NCBI GenBank assembly: GCA_047967505.1
Contig: CM106539.1
Source of the DNA: Dipteris shenzhenensis
Lineage: Eukaryota > Polypodiophyta > Polypodiopsida > Gleicheniales
Length of the DNA: 64,000 nucleotides
Strand: one strand, 5' to 3'
Shown here: positions 37,251 through 47,555 of the stretch, piece by piece
Position numbering within the stretch: the stretch's first letter is position 1
Layout of the letters: every line of letters starts with the position of its first letter
Translations under genes and position numbers: made by a program
Notes under the pieces: generated by a model
Seen by the model: the letters and a program-made list of their open reading frames with translations, nothing else
Told to the model about the DNA's origin: nothing
Databases searched by the model: none

Positions 37251-37342
37251 AACCTCCAAGGCTGAGTGGAATTCGGTCCATGACTTGCACCTTCACTTTG
37301 TCCCATAATCCACCTCAAATACCCCTTTGCAGCATCAAGCAA

Positions 37343-37840
37343 TGGTGGAGTTTCCTTGCCCTATTGAAGCTTCACTTTTAACCATGAGTCATAGCAACCA
37401 TGAATCCGATGATACACTTCTGGAGTAGTTTTAAAATGTAATCTGCACTCATCCCAATTTTTTAACATTAAAGAAGGTCGTTCTGCCGATATAAACATAT
37501 AAAGTTCTTCTTGTAGTGCAGCATATCTCTTGATCTGCATAGCTCGTCCTTCAATATCAAGAATCATGGCATCAGTCTTTGTTTTAGCTATGACTACTCT
37601 ACCTTCCTTAATGTCATTTTGAATTTGACCAATTTGATCATCACTCAATCCACGCAAGCATCTAAACATTGAGACTATGGGTTGCCTACATCATTTTGCA
37701 TCTTGTGAATATTTGCCTGCAATGTAATCCTCAAGGATGGAGATCCAACCATCATAAATGGCATCGCTTGTGATTATCATATGTATATCCTTCGTGGCAA
37801 AGCTATTGCCCAAAGTTACCTTGCCAGTGTCAATGAAAGC
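37343..37840 (-). pseudogene. Exon of the ParB-like locus, after an intron
   Basis: An intron of 85 bases (37841-37925) fits well: donor GGGAT/GTAAGTAC, acceptor ATTTTGTAG/GC, and the frame joins HENWD to AFIDTGKVTLGNSF. The exon runs on through DAIYDGWISILEDYIAGKYS, a TGA near 37691, then RCLRGLSDDQIGQIQNDIKE and LMLKNWDECRLHF to the TAG near 37361. No known domain is clear. The splice signals show a spliceosomal gene, not a retroelement polyprotein. Confidence 0.6.
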
Positions 37841-37925
37841 CTACAAAATATATGAATCCATTAGAATGCAATAATTAAGAAAACAGACTTGTAAAAAATG
37901 ATTCATAATTAAAATCTGTACTTAC

Positions 37926-38471
37926 ATCCCAATTCTCATGATCTGGATGTCCTTTTGCAAGCCCTTGTTGTGCTTTCTTGGGTTTGTTAAAGAAAATCCA
38001 TTGTCCCCTCACCTGCTTAAGTATATCAATGTATGGAGATTGTCTCAAGATATTTTGAGACTCCAAGTTTGCCATCTTTGATATCTCCACACAAAAGCGT
38101 GCAGGACAATTGACTATAATCCTCACCTGGCGGGTGCGGTAGTAGTTCTTTCTTTGGGCCGTGCTGCTATCATTATTAGATGTGAATATTTTAGCAGCAT
38201 ATATTTAATGTTGTCAAGATAGTATCCAGTAGTGGCACTTGGTTAAATCCTTTTTATCTACCCTTTCTAGGGGCTACTTTGTTTCAGGATTGAAAGGCAT
38301 TAAATCCGCTATAGCAACAGGAGGACTAGAGTTATAACCGAAGTCTACAGCAAGTTTCTCCACATGCTCTTTGTTCAACCCTCTATATACATAGCTTGGA
38401 GGAGCTTTTTGACATCTTGCAACTGGAATTGGAAATGTTGCATGCAACTTTGAATGGGTAGTATTTTTCAT
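37926..38471 (-). pseudogene. ParB-like (ParB/sulfiredoxin-fold) domain
   Basis: The frame reads PSYVYRGLNKEHVEKLAVDF (38405-38346), then PPVAIADLMPFN, then a TAG, YWILS-stop-QH-stop-IYAAK (about 38230-38190), RRTRQ-like basic residues, and QVRIIVNCPARFCVEISKMA (about 38120-38060) followed by NLESQN. This is the order of a ParB N-terminal domain: R-x-L-x-x-E-x-V-x-x-L, then the GQHR-like motif, then a strand with a closing Asn. Here the Gly of GQH and one neighbour have become stops. In bacteria and phages this fold is often fused to DNA methylases. Assignment is by motif order only. Confidence 0.55.
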
Positions 38472-39171
38472 ATTCCACCAAGCCTGATGGTTTCTTTTGC
38501 CCTTTTTTTCCTATGACCTTTTCACTTGGCTCCAATTCACTGCCACTGCTTCTTTCCACAAGTGCTAGCATACCCTCTAGAGGTGTTACTTCTTGTGGTA
38601 CATCAATTATAGTTAGCTTTCCTTTCTTTGCCCCTTCTCCGCTACCACCTGGTGCTTGAATCATAGTCGACTTTCCTTTCTTTGTTCCTTTCCCACTATC
38701 TTCTCCACTCTTACGCTTCTTTAATGTTGCTCAAACTTTGCGATATGATTCAATTATTGTTGTCACTGTGTCAATTTCATTTCCATCAATTGATTCAACA
38801 CTTATCCAACCTCTTGAGTGCATGTTGTCATCTACATCAGACTTCATACGAGATGCTTCATAATCACTCAGATCTAAGAGAAATTTCTTATTTTGATTTA
38901 TAATGATCAACAATCCAATATCTCCCTCTTTTCCAGCCACATCTTCTGTGATTTGATGTACCGATCCAACACAAGTGTATGCACTTTTATTCGGTAACAA
39001 AACAAATAAGTGAACTCGTATCAACTGTGGTCCCTCAATATTATATATGTCAAAGTACCAAGGTATGCTTTTTTCTCCAAATCCACTTACAACTTTCTGA
39101 ACCTTCTTCACATTTGTGTCTTTCCTATAAAAAACCCAAGCAATATATTTATAATCTTTAATGTTAGACAA
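38472..39171 (-). pseudogene. N-terminal part of the ParB-like locus
   Basis: A frame of about 145 codons (39171-38731), with a possible exon start at about 39124 after TTTTTTATAG, encodes a mixed alpha/beta segment (WYFDIYNIEGPQLIRVHLFV, GWISVESIDGNEIDTVTTII). One TGA near 38731 is followed in the same frame by a Lys/Gly-rich linker (KKRKSGEDSGKGTKKGK) and an acidic segment to about 38470, where a frameshift leads into the ParB-like part. The function is unknown. Confidence 0.5.
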
Positions 39172-39406
39172 AACACATTATCGATAAACATATCTAAAAA
39201 AGAATCTAGAATTGACACTAGACATAGTAGTAGATTTGAGAAAGCACTAGATTCTAGGGAGGTTTGGCCGCACTAGGGAGATTTGGCCGTGCGGCCAAAT
39301 CTTATGGGCTTCTTTTAAAGCACCAGATGGGGAGGTTTAGATGTGCGGCCAAATCATATGGGCTTTGTTCAAAGCACCAAATTTTGAGGAGATTTGGCCT
39401 TGTGGC

Positions 39407-39553
39407 TGTTGGGGTAAAGGGCAGTGCGCCCACCCACTTGTACAGTGCCCATGTATACTCATATATATTTGATAGAGGAATAAGCTAGAATAGCTTTTGC
39501 TCCACCACTTTTGGTGTCTCCTTAACCCTTTGTGTGTGCTCTCCTCTCCCATA
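39407..39553 (+). repeat. 5' LTR of the TRIM-like element
   Basis: Begins TGTTGGGGTAAAGGGCAGTG and ends CTCTCCCATA (the 3' copy ends CCCACA), just before the PBS. Confidence 0.94.
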
Positions 39554-39555
39554 AC

Positions 39556-39567
39556 TGGTATCAGAGC
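39556..39567 (+). promoter_or_regulatory. Primer-binding site of the TRIM-like element
   Basis: TGGTATCAGAGC, two bases after the 5' LTR. It is the canonical plant initiator-Met tRNA site. Confidence 0.92.
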
Positions 39568-40356
39568 TCGGCTCTCTCTGTCTAGTCAGAGGGTTGCATA
39601 TCTTTCTTGCAGGTACATCACTTTGGCAGTGGCAGTTATACATGCTTTGCAGTGGGAGCTGCATGGTCTTAATGATGTTTGTCAGATACTTGGTTGTTTC
39701 AGGGGGAAGTTGCTGAGTACTCCATTGCCTGTATTGGCTCCATACTTGAAACACAATAGGTTTGACGATCACAGATCAGTTGAGCAGCAAGTTATGGTTG
39801 ATATGGTAGCCATAGTACTTCATGCATCCATGATTGTTTTGAGACTTGGTTCTCACATGTTTGCCATTGGGGCTACACTTCTAGTTCTTGCTTCCATTGC
39901 AGTGGGAGTTGGTAGCATGATTATGGTAGATTTTGGCATTAGGGAAGTAGTTGTGGGCATCAGGTCCTTATGCTTCCAGGAGCAGCATGCAAGTGATGCA
40001 GGTTGGGTAGACTAGTAGAGGTCTATTGTAGGGCATGTGCTTATGGTCACAGGTGGTATAGAGACATTTTCTTTGCACAGTGATAGTTCGGGTACTATGG
40101 ACTTAGAACAGGAGCATGTGGTGGTGAGAGTTCACTCTCCCAGTGAGATCTGGCATGAGATCTTGGTTGATAGGCATCTTCAGCTTGTCATTTTCTATCC
40201 TGCAAACTTGATGTCTGCTAGCAGCTTATCCTCTATGCACTTTGCACATTGTAAAGTGTCGATGGGCATAGGATGACGGTCTAGTCATCTTGTTTTTCAG
40301 CCTATGGCTGATTGTATTATATGTGTACTATACTCCCATAAAGACACACTGCCTTT

Positions 40357-40367
40357 AAGTGGGAGGT
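40357..40367 (+). promoter_or_regulatory. Polypurine tract of the TRIM-like element
   Basis: AAGTGGGAGGT directly before the 3' LTR, identical to the Copia B tract. Confidence 0.9.
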
Positions 40368-40514
40368 TGTTGGGGTAAAGGGCAGTGTGCCCACCCACTT
40401 GTACAATGCCCATATATACTCATATATATTTAATAGAGGAATAAGCTAGAGCAGCTTTTGGTCCACCACTTTTGGTGTCTCCTTAACCCTTTGTGTGAGC
40501 TCTCCTCTCCCACA
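40368..40514 (+). repeat. 3' LTR of the TRIM-like element
   Basis: Begins TGTTGGGGTAAAGGGCAGTG right after the PPT and ends CTCTCCCACA next to the GTGGC target repeat. Confidence 0.94.
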
Positions 40515-41395
40515 GTGGCCAAATCTTGTGGGCTTCTTTCAAAGCACTAGGGTCTGGAGAGATTTGGCTGTGCAACCAAATCTTGCTAGCTTCTTTCAAA
40601 TCGGTCAAAACTTTCTAGCTTCTTTTAAATCACTTGGGTTTAGGGAGATTTGGCCGTGTGGCCAAATCTTGCTAGCTTCTTTCTAATCACGAGGGTCTAT
40701 GGAGATTTGGCCGTGTAGCCAAATCTTTTCAAAGCACTAGGGTTTGGGGAGATTTGCATGTGGTCAAATCTTGCTAGCTTCTTTCTAATCATGAGGGTCT
40801 ACAGAGATTTGTTCGTGCGGCCAAATCTTTTCAAAGCACCAGGGTTTGGGGAGATTTGGTCATGCAGCCAAATCTTTTCAAAGCACTAAGGTTTGGGGAG
40901 ATTTGGCTATGATGCAAAATCTTTCTAGCTTTTTATAAGTCACGAGGGTTTAGGAAGATTTGGCTGTGCGGCCAAATCTTGCTAGCTTCTTTCTAATCAC
41001 AAGGCTCTAGGGAGATTTGGCCGTGCAGCCAAATCTTTTCAAAGCAGCAGTATTTGGGGAGATTTGGTTGTGATGTCAAATCTTTCTAGCTTCTTTTAAA
41101 TCACTTGGGTCTAAGGAGATTTGGCTGTGTGGCCAAATCTTGCTAGCTTCTTTCTAATCACGAGGGTCTAGGGAGATTTGGCCATGCGACCAAATCTTGC
41201 TATCTTCTTTCTAATCACGAGTGTCTAGGAAGATTTAGCTATGTGGCCAAATCTTTTCGAAGCAGCAAGGTTTAGGAAGATTTAGTTGTGATGCCAAATC
41301 TTTATAGCTTCTTTCAAATCACCAAGGTCTAGGAAGATAAATTGGCCATACGTTTTAAAAGAAGCCAAGAAGATTTGGCTGCATGGCCAAATCTC

Positions 41396-41545
41396 CCCAT
41401 TTAAAATTCAAAATTCAAATCTTAAGATTCAAAATTCAAATTTCAAAATTCAAAATCTTATATTCAAAATTTAAAATTCAAAATTCAAAATTGAAATTCT
41501 GAATCTTAGATACAAAATTCAAATTTCAAATTTCAAGATCTGAAA
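41396..41545. repeat. (AATTCAAA)n repeat, left copy
   Basis: Variants of AAAATTCAAAATTCAAAT in tandem at the right edge of the palindromic minisatellite. The reverse-complement type (TTTGAATTTTGAA) is at 43165-43310, beside the right minisatellite block. Confidence 0.9.
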
Positions 41546-43164
41546 GTCAAATCATATAATAAAGACTCTACTTTCAAATCACACTTCGAGATTCCTACTT
41601 TTACAAGACTCTTTCTTTCAAATCGTGGTGTTTCAAAATGGAAAAAATGGAGAACATGCAAGAATTAGGTACACTTTCGATTTCTTTCATTTTCTTACTT
41701 GGATGATTGAGTAGCCATTGTTGTTTGTGAGCTTGTGCTCTTTGGATTTCAAGCAATCGTAGGAGCTATAGAGAGAGTAGCTACAGCAATTGTAGGAGTT
41801 GTCTTTCTTGCTGGCAAATAGAAGAGGAGCCAAAGGGGAGAAGCATGGAGAGAAGAGCGCCAAAAATCGGAGATCCTTACTCCACTACTAAGGCCGGCAG
41901 AGCGGAGATGCTTGTGATGGCATATGGGAGATCTTACGGCCACGCCACAGGGGACGATGGAGTGCGACATCCGAAAGAGGATCCGAAAGAGTCTTTTCGA
42001 TATGTACACGGAGATAATCCTTTGAGAACTGACAGTGAATTTGAGAGGTTTGTTGCACGAATCCAATCTCAAGTGGTTGCCATCGATCGTAGCATTGTTT
42101 CGCTCCCATGAAACTCCTTACGTTCTCCTCGGAAGGCTTGTCTGAAATGATTCCATGGTAGATATCATAGCTCGTAGTGAGCTTCATTCCCATCTCCTCT
42201 CCTTCTTTAGTGCCCTTACCATGAATCCCGACCTGCTTCCGTTGATGTGTTACCCAAGACTGAAACACGACTGCTAGACTCAAAAAGATCAGTGGGATAC
42301 GATGGGTTCTCTGATGGTAGGCTTGGAGAATCTCTACAAGTAGGTGGCTTTCGTCTTGCCAATGCTTCAGGTTGCCATTAATGTATGCAGGCCTATAGCT
42401 GCTCAAACGTATCCTTTATCTCAGAAGGGAGAGGATAAACCGTGAGGAAGAAGAAGGAGGAGGGTGATGAGAAGGAAGAAGGAGAAACTGTGACAAGGAC
42501 GATGAGGAGGAAGATGGACGGACGGAGGAGAAACCGTGAGGAGGAGGAGCGGGAGCGGCGGGAGAGAAGAGGAGAAGCAACCACTCAAAAAAAGCATGCC
42601 TTTGGGGGGAAGGAGTAATCTCCCCAAAAGCATGTAGAGCCCCCCCCCCCCCCCCCAAAAAAAAAAAGGACCTCTTTCTAATCCCACTATTGAGTGTGGA
42701 ATCTATGGAGAGGTTCATTGGTAATGGAAGTTTAAAAGCTACATAGTTAAGTGCACACTGTTAGGACAAATCTAGGATGGGGAGCCTCTCGGGACCTCTT
42801 ATTTTGACATAGTTTTGAACTTTTTTTCTTGCAATTAGCTAACCAAGGGTGGAGGAGTGTTTTCCAAGAACTACCCCATCTAAGACATTGTCCTAAGGCT
42901 CTCAAACCACCCTAGTTACACATTTGAGATCTAGGAAGGGAAAGAACAAGGTGAGCCTAGCACTTGATCCCCCATGAAGATGAATTCAATTATTTCTCAT
43001 AGGTTTACTTTTTATGCTTGGTTTAAAAGGTTTGTTTAGCTTTGCCTTTTAAAGTTTTGGTTTTTTAATAGTTTTAGATTTTCTAGTTTGCTTTTAAAGT
43101 AATAGTATGATTTTAAAGTGTAATAGCGTGAATCATGAAAAGCATGTATGATTTTTTTGAAAGT
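41546..43164. other. Unassigned stretch between the two AT repeats
   Basis: A plus-strand frame at 41845-42111 (88 codons, from MERRAPKIGDPYSTTKAGRA) and minus-strand frames over 41888-42406 overlap each other; neither has a recognisable domain. A GGA/GAG-rich tract occupies about 42425-42575, and a C16-18/A11 homopolymer pair lies near 42642-42668. I support no gene here. Confidence 0.4.
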
Positions 43165-43310
43165 AGGATCTCTAGATTTGAATTTCAAAATTTGAAACTT
43201 GAAACTTGAAATTTGAATTTTGAAATTTCAAATTTGAATTTTGAATTTTGAACTTAAAATTTTAATTTTTAAAATCTGGATTTTCAATTTTTAAATTTAA
43301 CGTTTGAAGA
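43165..43310. repeat. (TTTGAATT)n repeat, right copy
   Basis: Reverse-complement counterpart of 41396-41545. Confidence 0.88.
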
Positions 43311-44075
43311 TTTGGCCATGTGGCCAAATCTTCCTCGTGATTTGAAAGAAGCTAGCAACATTTCGCAGCCCGACAAAATCTTCCCAAACCCTAATGCTTT
43401 GAAAGATTGGGCCACATGGCCAAATCTCCCAGAACCTGGTGATTTGAAAGAAGCATGCAAGAGGAGGTTGCACGGCCAAAACTCCCCATACCCTAGTGCT
43501 TTGAAAGAAGCCTACAAAATTTGGCCACACGACCCAATCTCCCCAAGTTTAAAAGAACGCCACAACCAAATCTTCTCAGTGCTTTGAAAGAAGTCACCAA
43601 GGTCTTGAAGGATTTGGCCGTGCATCCAAATCTTGCTAGCTTCTTTGAAAGCACCAAGGTCTGAGCAGATTTGGCTATGTGGCCAAATCTTATTGCTTCT
43701 TTCAAAGCACTAGTGTCTTAGGAGATTTGGCCATGTGGCCAAATCTTGTTGTCTCCTTTCAAAGCACCAGGATCTGGGGAGATTTGACCATGTGGCCAAA
43801 TCTTGTGGGCTTCTTTCAAAGCACTAGGATATGTGGAGATTTGGCTTCTTTCAAAGTGCCAAGTCTAAGTAGATTTGGATGTGTGGATAAATCTTGATGG
43901 CTTCTTGAAGGCACCAGCGTCTCGGGAGATTTGGTTGTGTGGACAAATCTTGCTATCTCCCTTTCAAAGCACCATGGTCTGTGAAGATTTGACCATGTAG
44001 CCAAATTTTGCTGCCTAAAATTCAAAGCACCAAGGTTTAGGAAGATTTGGTCTTGCAATGAAATCTTGTAAAGCA
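43306..44075. repeat. Palindromic minisatellite, right block, with an orientation switch
   Basis: About 11 units of the same family as 39250-41395. Up to about 43580 the spacers between palindromes are in the reverse orientation (TCGTGATTTGAAAGAAGCTA). After that they match the left block (TTGCTAGCTTCTTTCAAAGC). The stems AGATTTGGCC/GGCCAAATCT read alike both ways. Confidence 0.9.
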
Positions 44076-44128
44076 TTTTCATCCTAAGTCACACCATCAG
44101 CTATCAATATTAAACTATAACAGATGCT

Positions 44129-46834
44129 ATGTACTATGTAGGTGCCACATTGAAAGTGGGAGTTAAAGTCAACTTGCTTGTTAGTGGAAAGATTGTTTCC
44201 ATTGGGACAATATTCTCTACATCACATGATGACATGTGCCAAGGTGTGCCCTTGGGAGAAAACAATGTATCGGTGGCGATCGATATTTGTATGTATGAAA
44301 GTGCACTTCTTCCATTTCCTACAATGGATGCATTCTTAGTCTATGAGGCTTTGGGTAGTGTTGTTCGTTGGAAAGCACGATCAATAAGTTGTGTGGACAA
44401 TGTCAATAGAGCTATGGTACCAATGAATGATATAACATCAGATACCATTGATGTTGAACCTCTATGTGAATATGATGAGTTTTCCATTCAAGAATCATGG
44501 AAGGACAAGAAAGTTTTAATATGGGATGAGCAAAAAACCAAGAGCATTGCAGAGGGTGTTGTTTTGTATGTCTACCCATTTGAACCTATAAATTTTGAGA
44601 TGCTTGATGAAGGTAATCTAGGTGTGGGAATTGAAAAGTGTCATAGTGATGTATTAGGCATCGATACCATCCACTTAATAAAATGGCCCATTGCACAAAT
44701 AACCTTTTTAGATGGAACTTCATTAAGAATCGATGACACCATGAATTTTCCAAGTGGTTCTAGGAAAAAGCACATGGAAGATGAGGACCCAATGGAAAAA
44801 TCCACAAAAAAGAGGCATTATTGCATGATAAAGAGGAAAGCTAAAAAACATGGCATGCCATTAGCATCCTCTAGACTCACAAGGGATGCAATCACAAAAG
44901 TATCTATGATTGATTGTTGTAAACAAAATTGTTGTCGATTTGTTGATCATCAAATGATATCCAAATTACGCATAGAGTATTGGAGCCAAAGTTTGGAGGC
45001 TCGCATCAATTATGTATATGACACTCTTGGGGTTGCTTGTCGAAAAGATGACAATGGGCAGTTCAAATATGTCTTTTCATTGAATGGTATTCAAGTTTGT
45101 TGTAGAGCATGGTATGAAATGCATGGTATTCCAAAAACAACATTTTATCGATACAGGGAGCAATTTGAAATTCGTATACGAAGGTGCATGCATGGTAATA
45201 AAGGAATTGTGCGAAGAGGTTGGGACCACATAGAACTGGGTAGAGCCATAATCCAAGATTTTGTTATCCTCGTGGATAACAATTCTGAGCGTAAGCCACA
45301 CAAAACTAGAACACTTCAGGATGGATCAAGCGAAATACAATTAGTGATACTGGACGTATACAAGCAGGTTGATATTCTCTATGAGGTTAACATGTAGTTA
45401 AAGCATAGTTTGGGTTGTAAGGAGATAACTTCCACGTTCAACCGCATATGGAACTCTGAATTCAAGCATGTAACTTTGTCAAAAACAAGTGAATTCTCTA
45501 AGTGTGGTTTATGTAGTGCAATCAAGGCTTAGCTTGCAGCCACAAAATACCAAAATGAACGTAATAAGTTGATGGAAGATAGAAGAAAGAACATATTACA
45601 ACAAAAAAGTTGTAGAAATGTGTATAACACTTGGCACAAATTTTCTGAAATGTATCCTCAGACATACTTGTGCATTATCCATGATAAGATGGACCAAAAG
45701 AAGATAGCCATCCCTAGATTACGCAATTATTCAAAGGACACAGACAAATCCTTTTAGCTCCCAGTGGCTTTGACTAGCATGATAACACATGGACATGGTC
45801 AAGGACGTTATGGTCACTTTTCTTTATCCTTGTGGCTGTCAAATCCTAACTTCACAATTGGTTCATTGGCTTTGTGTTCGAGAAATCTTGAAAGATTTGA
45901 TAACCATGCACTTGGAGATTTGGTACATGATGGGATGCCAAGGTCTGACAACACTCTGCTAAATGCACTAACCTCAAGAGAAGCATTGGATTCTCACTAT
46001 GTTTCTAATGACAAGCAACAACTTCATCTTGGAGTAGTGGGTGGAACATTCAAAGACCTTGGACTTGGAAGTTCCCATCAAGAAAATCCTTATAAGAAAC
46101 TACCCAAACGCCTATTGTTGTAGTTGGATAATTGTGGTTCCGAAAACAAGAATAGGTGCTTGTTTGCATACCTATCATTACTTGTTGCTCGAGGGATTTT
46201 CAAGTCAATTCAATTGGGATTCTTGATGGTTGAGCATACACATGAGGATATTGATGCAATGTTTAGCAGGTTTTCAGAGAGGTTAAGAACTAGCCAAACA
46301 TTGACATTTGCACATCTCATGGATACTTTTAGACAATGTGAGGAGTCTTCTCCAATGCCATTTTTGGTAACGGAAGTCCCTGATTTCAAGAGCTATGTTG
46401 ATGGATGCCTATACGATGGGCAAGATGCTTTAGTGGGACACTCAAAGCCTGTCCAATTTTGGTTCTTTATGTGAAATGAAGTTCCTATCATGCAATATAA
46501 AGTGCATCCATGATCATTAGATTGGCAACCAAGTAAAGGTGGCATTGAGTTGTGGAAGAGACATCCAAATGGTCATCCAATGCTACCAAGTGGAGAGCCG
46601 CCTTGTGTAGCCATGTTTAAGTATGTGAAGGATCACTTAGATGTGATGGTTGGTATCAAGGAGTATGTACGCTTTTGGGAAAAATGGGTGCACCTGCAAG
46701 GTCCAGAAGCATCTTTCACAAAGTTTTACAAGCTGGTAGTGAAGTACTAGAAGAACATGATTGATGAGCTTGATAAACCAAACAATAGTGTAGAGGGCAT
46801 ATACGAGAGATTTTGGCCAAAGACGCAACATATT
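44129..46834 (+). pseudogene. DUF7869-like protein, stop-riddled copy 2
   Basis: The frame starting at 44129 is open for 422 codons and then continues with in-frame stops (45395, 45755, 46121, 46472, about 46511, 46748) to 46834. The only shift is a short out-of-frame stretch at about 45481-45541 with compensating indels. In order: a beta-rich N-terminal segment (VNLLVSGKIVSIGTI, LGENNVSVAI) shared with the gene at 9920-13461, a basic stretch (KKRHYCMIKRKAKKHG), a CCKQNCC cluster (44925), an AWYEMHGIPKTTFYRYREQF region, HGNKG, a FSKCGLC motif, and the core LDNCGSENKNR (46124) and EHTHEDIDAMFSR (46232). The C-terminal segment of copy 1 is absent because Copia B sequence replaces it at 46835. 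The product and mobility are unknown. A transposase-like role is inference. Confidence 0.8.
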
Positions 46835-46967
46835 GCTCCATATCCTCTGATGCCACTAGTCCAAGCATGCATCTAAGTGTGGTCATCTTCACAACCAGAG
46901 AGAATATCTCAACCCTTCTCTTGGTTGAACCCTTTAGCGACCAAATGGGCCTTGTGCCTAGGCACAT
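46835..46967 (-). mobile_element. 133-base fragment of Copia B reverse transcriptase
   Basis: Matches 22940-23083 of Copia B with scattered changes and an 11-base deletion (starts GCTCCATATCCTCTGATGCC, ends CCTAGGCACAT). It carries no LTR or other element sequence, so it arrived as a bare internal fragment. Confidence 0.88.
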
Positions 46968-47555
46968 AGAACTGATACAATAGATGCCGCTGCCTCCCAA
47001 CCATGCAATCCTGTGAAAGAAGCTTTGATGGTGTGCTAGAAACAGTAGAAGACGGAGGCTGGATACTAAGGAATTAGGTTTGCTGTAGCTAGTGATGAAA
47101 TGGGCTTCATGGGCTTGCTCTTATATAGCCACCAGTCATAGTCAGTTAGGCTCAATTGGGTGGCTGACCCAGTCTGCCCAAAACGGTTGACTGGGAGTCG
47201 GTCCCAAAATAGGCCACCGACCATACGATAGAAACGGTGTGCAAAACAGAGCAACTCACCTATGGTGTCCGTTTGGCCCACAGCCATCCGGGATCATCTG
47301 AGGCTCCAAACGGGCCCCGCAACCCAAGAGTGGGCTACCTCAGGAAATGCTCTGTCTACCCTCAATGCGGTCAGTCAAGGGATGCCTTCTCGCACTTGCA
47401 TGTAGCCTAGTTGGCAGTGTGCCAACTCTATTTGAAGTCGTCTAGCCATTAGGCCACACATGACCCCCATTTGGTGTCCAAACTAGGACCTACCAAATAA
47501 CTGAGTTATCTGGTTCTCGCATAGTTACATGAGAGTGGAGCATTGATATCTAACA
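46968..47555 (-). mobile_element. LTR family C, second copy
   Basis: About 588 bases similar to 34388-35016 along the full length, with the TATA box in the matching place. Its left end is lost at the junction with the Copia B fragment. Its right end joins Copia A through 14 shared bases. Confidence 0.85.

Larger units (their letters stand above)
39407..40514 (+). mobile_element. Small non-autonomous LTR retrotransposon (TRIM-like)
   Basis: 1108 bases: two 147-base LTRs (39407-39553 and 40368-40514) that differ at few positions, a PBS (39556-39567, TGGTATCAGAGC, the exact initiator-Met form), a PPT (40357-40367) and a perfect target duplication GTGGC (39402-39406 and 40515-40519). The internal region of about 810 bases has a 172-codon open frame (39497-40015) with no retroviral motif, so the proteins must come from elsewhere. 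The last 50 bases before the 3' LTR match Copia B closely, which marks that family as the likely helper. Confidence 0.95.
39250..41395. repeat. Palindromic minisatellite, GATTTGGCC..GGCCAAATC type, left block
   Basis: Units of about 60-70 bases contain GGGAGATTTGGCCGTGCGG followed by CCAAATCTTGCTAGCTTC and TTTCAAATCACGAGGGTCT. In each unit AGATTTGGCC and GGCCAAATCT form a 10-bp stem with a 4-base loop. About 20 units are readable, diverged in the loop. The array is split by the small LTR element at 39407-40514. Confidence 0.93.

Noticed and set aside
39497-40015. 172-codon open frame inside the TRIM-like element as a gag
   Set aside because: It has no capsid or zinc-knuckle motif, overlaps the LTR and PBS, and is hydrophobic without pattern.
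42416-42718. Ser/Leu-rich minus-strand frames near the C/A homopolymer
   Set aside because: These are low-complexity translation of the GGA-rich tract; the homopolymer pair could also hide a sequencing error.
39250-44075. Regularly spaced palindromic repeats resembling a CRISPR array
   Set aside because: The spacers are diverged copies of each other, units vary in length, the context is eukaryotic and no cas-like genes occur.
46835-47555. LTR C plus Copia B fragment as one intact element
   Set aside because: No PBS follows the LTR and the Copia B piece is a bare internal RT fragment, so it is a chimera.
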